From assembly GCA_040755095.1 (NCBI GenBank), contig JBFMBH010000015.1:1-41882 (forward strand): 41,882 nucleotides of DNA, written 5' to 3'. Below the pieces are notes generated by a model, which did no database searches, was not told the DNA's origin, and worked only from the letters and a program-made list of their open reading frames with translations. Below, one piece after another: positions 36,550 to 41,882 of this stretch. This DNA is from Thermodesulfobacteriota bacterium. Lineage in GTDB: Bacteria > Desulfobacterota > Desulfobulbia > Desulfobulbales > JBFMBH01. Positions within the stretch are counted from its first letter, which is position 1, and the number at the start of each line of letters is the position of its first letter. Position numbers and translations under genes: made by a program.

Positions 36550-36903
36550 TCAGTCCTCGCAAAGCTCGATCCTGTGATAGGTCCTGCAGATCGGATAGGC
36601 GGCGCAGCGGAGCACCAGGCCCCGTGCGGCCCGCTGACAGATGTGCATCCGGCTGCCACAGACAGGGCAGGCCGGGCGGTCGTCCATTTCCGGCCGGGTG
36701 TGGCCGAGGCTGAACTGGCGGCCGCAGACCTGGCAGCGGCAGCGTCTGGTCCCGTGGCGGTCATGGCCGTAGCGGTAGACCGCGCCGCCGCCGCAGCGGG
36801 GGCAGGCCGGCAGCTCGCTTGCGGCACCGCCCGCAGCTCCCCCCTCCTCTGTCGGCTCGCCGATCCTGCTGTCAGCGTCCATGGATTCCGGCATCTGTTT
36901 CAT
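36550..36903 (-). CDS. Double zinc-ribbon protein (transposase-type ribbon)
   Basis: A 117-residue protein with an acidic, disordered N-terminus. Ribbon 1 is 'CPRCGGGAVYRYGHDRHGTRRCRCQVCGRQF', the type found at the N-terminus of IS1 InsA and other transposases. Ribbon 2 is 'CPVCGSRMHICQRAARGLVLRCAAYPICRTYHRIELC'. No transposase catalytic domain follows, so this is a free-standing nucleic-acid or protein-binding ribbon, possibly a regulator of the HMA2/pump genes. It is 4 nt from the HMA2 gene. Confidence 0.7.
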   Translation of the reverse strand: MKQMPESMDADSRIGEPTEEGGAAGGAASELPACPRCGGGAVYRYGHDRHGTRRCRCQVCGRQFSLGHTRPEMDDRPACPVCGSRMHICQRAARGLVLRCAAYPICRTYHRIELCED

Positions 36904-36967
36904 CGGTCATCAGGATAGGACAGCAGTGTTTGTTTCCGGTTTGGCAAAGATGAGGATTCGGTTAGGC

Positions 36968-37011
36968 CCCGGGTGACCGAGCTGCGGCCGGTATCGAGGA
37001 AGATCGCTGCC
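36968..37011. repeat. 44-bp duplicate of the Lgt-like gene 3' end
   Basis: 36968-37011 equals 37252-37295 with one mismatch (tatcgagg versus tatagagg). The copy lies ~240 nt beyond the Lgt-like stop. The mismatch makes 36991-37004 the exact reverse complement of 37053-37066 in the PIN remnant. Confidence 0.8.
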
Positions 37012-37040
37012 AGCCAGCCACGGCGCGGACATCTCAAGCG

Positions 37041-37210
37041 ATGAAGGACCGCATCTTCCTCGATACCAGCTATCTGCTCGTCCTGGTGGGGGGCTGGTTG
37101 ATTGCTTTTCCTTCCTGGTGATGGAGCAGATGGGGTGCAGACCAGCGCTCACCCTTGATCAGCATTTCCGTCAAGCGGGGTTCATCCTCCTTCCGGAGAC
37201 CATGCCTTGA
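37041..37210 (+). pseudogene. PIN-domain toxin remnant with internal deletion
   Basis: It begins 'MKDRIFLDTSYLLVLV', the first strand and Asp of a PIN domain, then stops after a few codons. In another frame the downstream part reads 'DCFSFLVMEQMGCRPALTLDQHFRQAGFILLPE', the PIN C-terminus (from the final Asp box to the end). About 100 residues in the middle are missing. The antitoxin gene was not seen. It is a decayed VapC-type PIN gene. Confidence 0.65.
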
Positions 37211-37213
37211 CCG

Positions 37214-38269
37214 CTACACCCGCTGGCGCACCACCTCGAAGGCGATACTGGCCCGGGTGACCGAGCTGCGGCCGGTATAGAGGAAGATCGCTGCCCACAG
37301 GCCCTGGAGGGCCAGGATGGCGCCGGGCTGCCAGAGGCTGGCCAGGCCGCGGCGGATGACCGGTGGCGGCATCTGCAGGTCGGCGCCCAGGAGAACGGTG
37401 GTCAGGACCCCGTAGAGCAGACCGGCGGCGGCCATGATCTGGTAGGCGGACAGGCGGCCGCCGCCCCGGAAATCGGCCCGCAGCTGCTCGGCCAGGCAGC
37501 GCCAGCCGAGGCTCAGCCCCAGGGCCACCAGATAGGCGCTGGCATGGCGGCCGGCCAGGAAAAGCCCGGTGCCCGCCAGGGCGGCCAGGGTGTTGACCGC
37601 AGCGGACAGGGACTGCACCGGCACCAGCGGCACCTGGCAGCATCCCCCTTCGTAGGCCGCCTTCTTGGTCTCGCCGGCAAACACAGTGCCATAGCCCCGC
37701 AGGAGCCCGGCCAGCCAAGGCGGCAGGTCGGCCATCCTTTTGCCGTAACAGCAGCCGAAGGACAAACAGGCCAGGCGGCCGACCCCCTCGCCCAGGGCCA
37801 GGGCGATGGCCAGGGCCGCGAGCACCGGCATGACCGGCACCGCCTGGCCCCCCATGTGCCTGGTCACGGCATTGACGCTGCCGATGACCCAGGGGGCGGC
37901 GACGATGCCGCAGAACGAGGCGCCGCCCACCGTGAAGGTGTGGGCCTTTTTTTCCACCAGCCGGGCGACCAGCCGGGCCGCCGGCACGGCCAGGCCGAGG
38001 ATGAGGGCCATGACCGTGGCCAGCCAGAGGAGCGGGATGTCCAGGGAGCGCAGCAGCACCAGGGCCAGGGCCACAGCCAGGACCAGGGCGGTGGCGGTGA
38101 AGAAGCCGTAGAAGGTGTAGTTGACCCCTTGCCACGAGCCGCCGGCCTCCTTGCGGCGCGGCGCCGCTGCAATGATCTGCCAGTTCTCGGCCGGCAGGGC
38201 ATACGCCCCCCAGGCCTGCAGGGTGAAGAGGCTTGCGCCCAACAGGGCCAGAAACAGGGCATTCGTCAT
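37214..38269 (-). CDS. Lgt-like polytopic membrane protein
   Basis: A 351-residue membrane protein with about eight or more helices. It resembles prolipoprotein diacylglyceryl transferase: 'ALGEGVGRLACLSFGCCYGKRM' corresponds to the Lgt Arg/Gly/Cys-Tyr-Gly signature, and 'AEQLRADFRGGGRLSAYQIMA' to the second Arg-containing loop. The order of helices also fits. True Lgt transfers diacylglyceryl from phosphatidylglycerol to lipoproteins; whether this divergent copy does so is unclear. Its ATG overlaps the stop of psd (ATGA), so translation is coupled. Together with psd this suggests a phospholipid-dependent modification pathway. Confidence 0.7.
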   Translation of the reverse strand: MTNALFLALLGASLFTLQAWGAYALPAENWQIIAAAPRRKEAGGSWQGVNYTFYGFFTATALVLAVALALVLLRSLDIPLLWLATVMALILGLAVPAARLVARLVEKKAHTFTVGGASFCGIVAAPWVIGSVNAVTRHMGGQAVPVMPVLAALAIALALGEGVGRLACLSFGCCYGKRMADLPPWLAGLLRGYGTVFAGETKKAAYEGGCCQVPLVPVQSLSAAVNTLAALAGTGLFLAGRHASAYLVALGLSLGWRCLAEQLRADFRGGGRLSAYQIMAAAGLLYGVLTTVLLGADLQMPPPVIRRGLASLWQPGAILALQGLWAAIFLYTGRSSVTRASIAFEVVRQRV

Positions 38270-39309
38270 GACCGGGTCTCCCGGGGTGTGCAGGGCGGCC
38301 GGCGCGCCCGGCCGATGTCGGAGCGCACCTTGACGTCGGTCTCCACCAGGCTGCGGGAAAAGCCGGCACTGAAGCGGCTGGCCACGTCCTGGCGATGGAG
38401 GTTGCGGGTGAGATCCTCGGCAAAGGCCACCCGGCCGGGCTGGAAGAGCAGCACATCCGTCGAGCTCCCCGGCCGGTAGCGGCTCTTGGGCTGGCCTTTC
38501 CGCAGGAACATGCCGGGCCGAGCCGGCCGGGGCAGGTCATACCGGTGGGGGCTGTAGCACTGGACGACCTCGCCGATCATGAGGGCCACCACCTCGATCA
38601 TGGCCACCAGGCCCACTCCGGTGCCGCCCTCCACATCGGTGTCGATGATGGTCACCGTGCGCTTGTTTTTGGAATACGGCGTGGCCATGGCCACCACCGC
38701 GCATGGATTGCACGAATGGTAGAGGCCGTCCACGGTGTAGAAATCCCGCACCACCCCGGCCACCGGGGTGTGGCTGTAGTGGTACTTGTCCGGGGTCAGC
38801 CGGAAGATGGCCCAGTCGCCGCCGGCAAAGGCACTCACCCAGACCGGCCGCGACCGGTCGACCAGTTCCGCCAGGTCGAAGAACTTCTCCTTCAGAAACA
38901 GCAGAGAGGTCTCGGCCAGGGAGCCCAGCAGCACCCGGCTGTCGGCCGGGGAGACCACCGCTCCGGGGTCGGTGCTCATGGGCCGGCAGTCCCAGAAGCG
39001 GATGCGGCGCTCGAAGACCTTTTGCGGCGTGTCCAGCTCGTCCGGATGGCCGAGGCACTCCGCAAGATCCACCCCCACCTGGCTCAGGAAGCGGCGGCCC
39101 ACCGGCAAGAGCTCGGCCAGCCGGCGGTCGTAGTGGAGGTAGGCCAGAAGACGCGACATGCGGGCCGAAGTGAGGGCGCGGAACAGGGCCGGCGTGCGCT
39201 CCCTGGTCTCATCGTAGAAAAAGCGTATCAGGCCGTCCCCGAACAGGTGCTCGGTCCGGACCAGGCTGGTCTCCCGGTCGATGTACTGGTGGACCATGCT
39301 GCTGCTCAT
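38266..39309 (-). CDS. psd: Phosphatidylserine decarboxylase family protein
   Basis: A 347-residue PSD-family protein, which converts phosphatidylserine to phosphatidylethanolamine with a self-made pyruvoyl group. Visible: 'AVVSPADSRVLLG', 'IFRLTPDKYHYSHTPVAG' with the conserved His pair, and the self-cleavage site in 'YRPGSSTDVLLF' (GSS in place of the usual LGST; cleavage would be before the Ser). The long N-terminus (~120 residues) and the 'NKRTVTIIDTDVEGGTGVG' segment match the larger PSD subfamily. It lies 32 nt after the 800-residue gene and overlaps the Lgt-like gene by 4 nt. Confidence 0.88.
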   Translation of the reverse strand: MSSSMVHQYIDRETSLVRTEHLFGDGLIRFFYDETRERTPALFRALTSARMSRLLAYLHYDRRLAELLPVGRRFLSQVGVDLAECLGHPDELDTPQKVFERRIRFWDCRPMSTDPGAVVSPADSRVLLGSLAETSLLFLKEKFFDLAELVDRSRPVWVSAFAGGDWAIFRLTPDKYHYSHTPVAGVVRDFYTVDGLYHSCNPCAVVAMATPYSKNKRTVTIIDTDVEGGTGVGLVAMIEVVALMIGEVVQCYSPHRYDLPRPARPGMFLRKGQPKSRYRPGSSTDVLLFQPGRVAFAEDLTRNLHRQDVASRFSAGFSRSLVETDVKVRSDIGRARRPPCTPRETRS

Positions 39310-39341
39310 GCCGGTTTCATCCTCTGGTCACGGGCGGGGGC

Positions 39342-41744
39342 CTACGCCGCCCGTCCAAGGGCTGCCGCCGGCGGCCCGTCCCGATGCATCCGCCGCTGGT
39401 CGTGGTCCAGGGAGACCAGCAGCAGGCCGATGAGCCGGCGCAGGACCGGGGCATCGGCCCGGCCGTTCGGCACCACGTGGCGGCAGGCGGCCAAAAAGGC
39501 GCTGCCGCTGTCACCGGCCAGCGCCTCGGCCGCGGTCCGGACGCTCGCATCGCCGGCCGCCAGGTCCTGCGCCAGGATTTCCAGGGCCTCGCCGGTCTGG
39601 CGGCTGCGGAGCTGGTGGCGGTAGAAGCCTTCCGCCGCCAGATTGACCTCCTCGGCGGGCAGATCCAGGGGCGAGCGGCCGCCGGCCAGCTCCAGGATCG
39701 CGGCGGTCAGGCGGCCGGCGGCCCCCAGTCCGGCAGGGTCGCGGCTGGCGGCGGCCAGGGCATCCAGGTCCGGGCCGCTGCCGGAGGCTGCCACCAGTTG
39801 GCCGGCCTCTCGGCGCACCAGGCGGAGGAGGGCCTGGCGGTAGTCGTCCAGGCGTACCCGCAGATAGCCGGGGTAGCGCCGGCTGGGCCGGGTCTCTCCG
39901 GTCAGGGCCAGGATCTGGCGCAGCAGGAGGTTGCCGGTGTCCCGGCGTACGAAGAAGGTGGGCAGATCGATGGCCGCGGCGAACACCACCTGCCGCCGCT
40001 CGCTTTCGGTGAACGGATCGTCGGGGAGATCGGCATGGGTGATGCGTCCCGACAGGGCCAGCTGGCAGGCGAAGGCCGTAAGCAGGGCCTGGAGGTCGGC
40101 GGCCACGGCCAGGTCGGCAAAGGAGGGAAACAGGCTGTAATGCCGGCCTTCGAAGCCAAAGAAGCCGGCCTGACCCACCTCCCGGGCCCGGAGCAGAAGA
40201 TAGGTGGCCATCCGGGGATCGAAGACCCCGAGTCGGGCCAGGTCTTCCTTCAGCCGCTCGTGGTTGCCGGGGGTGCCGTCCAGGGCCGGGCAGCCGTCGG
40301 TGGACAGGAGGGCCACCAGGTAGTCCAGCAGGCGGTGGTCCGGGACAAAGTCGCCCTTGAGGCCGAAGAGCCGGCTGAGCAGGCGGTCCAGCCAGGGCGG
40401 CCCCAGGGGGGTGCACGGCTGGCCCAGGATCTGCAAATGCGCCTTCTTGCGCCAGCGGCGCCAGAGCATGCGCAGGTGGGTGTAGTGGAGCTCGTGGGGC
40501 AGGAAGCCCAGCACCCGCTCGGGATGGAAGTCGGTGAAGGCCAGCCGGTACGGGGCAGCGCTCAGCAGCCCGACGAAGAGGGGCAGGAAGTGCTCGACAA
40601 TCTTGATCACCAGGTCGGCCAGGACCTTCTCGGCCAGGGCGCCAAAGCCCGAGCCCCGCTCCTGGCGCAGCGCCGTGAGCCGGCGGCTGCCCAGGGAGAT
40701 ATGGACACCGTTGTTGGCCAGGCTGACGTTGGAGGTGTTGGGCAGGACCACCAGGTTGTTGGTGATGATGCCGGCCTCCCTGAGCTTGATCACCGCGTTG
40801 AGCTGGCTGCGGGACAGGGTCTGGTGGCACAGCCCCATGTAGCGGTGCTTCTCCTCACCCCGGTTCCAGCCGGACAGGCAGGGGCTCATGAACAGCTCCC
40901 GGTAGAAGCTGTCCGAGATGAGGTCGTTGAGCCTTTTCTGCCGCACCGGCGGGTGGGGCGAGAAATAGACCACCGCCTCCTGGCCATGATCGGCCAGCCG
41001 GAACTGGCGGTTGGCGTACGCCACCAGGAGCTGGCTCAGGAGGTAGCGCTTGGCGGTCTCCCGGGCGAGCTCCTGGCCCACCCGGGACTGGCCCTGCACC
41101 ACGTGGCAGGAGAGGGTCTCCGGCGAGGTGTTGTCGGACAGGAAGTGATCCAGCAGCCGGAGGCCGGTCGCCCGCACCGCCGGCAGCCGGCCCTCCTCAT
41201 GGTCGACGGCATCGGCCAGGGCCAGCTTGAGGAGGTAGCTGAGCGGGATGCGCAGCCAGGGCTCGCCGGCCTCTTCGAACAGGAAGCGGTGGGCGTCGTC
41301 GCGCAAGGGGCTGCCCGGCTGTCCCTTGTCCGCCCTGAGGTCCTCCCGGAGCACCTGGCTGGCCAGGGGCGAGAGGGCATGGCGGGGCAGGCGTACCCAG
41401 GAGTTGTCCCAGGCCACCGTGCCTTCGGCGGCCAGGAAGGCATCCAGCTCGGCCAGCATCCGGGGCGAGGTCTCGCCGGTTTCCATCCGCCGGCGGGCCT
41501 GGCGGTAGAAGCTCGACTGCAGGATCGCCTGGGGCAGATCCACATCCCGCGCCCGGCCACACACCACGGCCTGCAGCTCGTTCTCGGCTCCGGCCGTGAG
41601 GTCCTCGCCCAGGAACGGCAGGCGGTCCAGCGGCGACCCGGTGTCCGGGCCTGTCAGGCCCAGGGCGGCCCGCACCCCGGCCAGGGCGGTCTCGACGCCG
41701 GACTTGCCGGTCCGGGAGGCAACAAGCGGTGTCCTGTCGGCCAT
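39342..41744 (-). CDS. 800-residue protein of unknown function in a psd operon
   Basis: A large soluble-looking protein with no family I can name. Distinctive stretches: 'DLPQAILQSSFYRQARRRMETGETSPRMLAELDAFLAAEGTVAWDNSWVRLP', 'VVLPNTSNVSLANNGVHISLGSRRL', 'YRLAFTDFHPERVLGFLPHELHYTHLRMLWRRWRKKA' and 'DYLVALLSTDGCPALDGTPGNHERLKEDLARLG'. It is mostly helical, with no signal peptide, P-loop or obvious membrane helix. The strongest clue is context: it is the first gene of a tight operon with psd and the Lgt-like gene. ATG at 41744 with AAGGAG about 9 nt upstream. A lipid-related enzyme is a reasonable guess, not a call. Confidence 0.75.
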   Translation of the reverse strand: MADRTPLVASRTGKSGVETALAGVRAALGLTGPDTGSPLDRLPFLGEDLTAGAENELQAVVCGRARDVDLPQAILQSSFYRQARRRMETGETSPRMLAELDAFLAAEGTVAWDNSWVRLPRHALSPLASQVLREDLRADKGQPGSPLRDDAHRFLFEEAGEPWLRIPLSYLLKLALADAVDHEEGRLPAVRATGLRLLDHFLSDNTSPETLSCHVVQGQSRVGQELARETAKRYLLSQLLVAYANRQFRLADHGQEAVVYFSPHPPVRQKRLNDLISDSFYRELFMSPCLSGWNRGEEKHRYMGLCHQTLSRSQLNAVIKLREAGIITNNLVVLPNTSNVSLANNGVHISLGSRRLTALRQERGSGFGALAEKVLADLVIKIVEHFLPLFVGLLSAAPYRLAFTDFHPERVLGFLPHELHYTHLRMLWRRWRKKAHLQILGQPCTPLGPPWLDRLLSRLFGLKGDFVPDHRLLDYLVALLSTDGCPALDGTPGNHERLKEDLARLGVFDPRMATYLLLRAREVGQAGFFGFEGRHYSLFPSFADLAVAADLQALLTAFACQLALSGRITHADLPDDPFTESERRQVVFAAAIDLPTFFVRRDTGNLLLRQILALTGETRPSRRYPGYLRVRLDDYRQALLRLVRREAGQLVAASGSGPDLDALAAASRDPAGLGAAGRLTAAILELAGGRSPLDLPAEEVNLAAEGFYRHQLRSRQTGEALEILAQDLAAGDASVRTAAEALAGDSGSAFLAACRHVVPNGRADAPVLRRLIGLLLVSLDHDQRRMHRDGPPAAALGRAA

Positions 41745-41882
41745 CGGGACGTCTCCTTGTCCCGGCGTGTCCGGGACCGATGCAGCTTGCCGCGTGCGGG
41801 AGCTGGATACGGGCGAGGGCCGCCTCTGGCTGGGGCCGGGGGGGGGAGGGCACAGTCGTCGGGTGGTCCCCCGCCCGAGGCG

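Noticed and set aside
36550-36903. IS1-type insertion sequence
   Set aside because: Only the zinc ribbon is present; no DDE transposase frame or terminal inverted repeats adjoin it.

Overview
The window looks like a GC-rich bacterial chromosome segment. My best guess for the source is a Desulfobacterota-type bacterium, inferred only from gene style: many hybrid sensor kinases, NosL-like and small Cys-rich proteins, a PIN-PhoH protein, and HMA2/DUF5132 proteins beside a P-type ATPase. No rRNA or tRNA gene was seen, so the taxonomy is a low-confidence inference.

Layout. 1-7.6 kb: the end of an ankyrin-repeat gene, an AAA_14/DUF4143 ATPase, a PAS hybrid histidine kinase, glnS, and a membrane histidine kinase. 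7.7-9.9 kb: groES-groEL with a promoter and a strong terminator. 10-16.6 kb: a decaying accessory island. It holds an intact MNT nucleotidyltransferase, a truncated HEPN partner, an unidentified partial ORF, a MoxR-type AAA ATPase that has lost its Walker A, and a frameshifted vWA-like/FGE-fold protein whose C-terminus looks like a diversity-generating-retroelement (DGR) variable region. A second FGE fragment, hairpins, an interspersed repeat and a 5'-truncated Uma2 nuclease gene follow. 16.7-19.5 kb: a CBS-domain hybrid kinase and a tandem-NosL protein.

19.8-29.7 kb: a phosphate-response region, pstS, pstC-pstA-pstB-phoU-phoB, then a DksA-like protein and a small Cys-rich protein on the other strand, then a PIN-PhoH protein. 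Three sites, before pstS, pstC and the PIN-PhoH gene, share 7-4-7 direct repeats placed exactly 11 nt upstream of a -10-like hexamer. I read these as PhoB boxes controlled by the PhoB encoded here. No phoR lies next to phoB.

29.7-36.9 kb (minus strand): a probable membrane/metal operon. It encodes a zinc-ribbon protein, an HMA2-like protein, a DUF5132 protein, a second HMA2-like membrane protein, a 22-residue-repeat (apolipoprotein-like) protein, a P2-type cation ATPase with a Cys-less HMA2-like N-terminus, and a divergent S-adenosylmethionine synthetase with changed active-site residues. 37.0-41.9 kb: a broken PIN gene, then a three-gene minus-strand operon of an 800-residue protein of unknown function, phosphatidylserine decarboxylase and an Lgt-like membrane protein.

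The best candidates for something new are the DGR-like conflict-system remnant at 10.7-16 kb, the P-ATPase/22-mer/HMA2 operon with the odd MetK, and the unknown-psd-Lgt-like operon.
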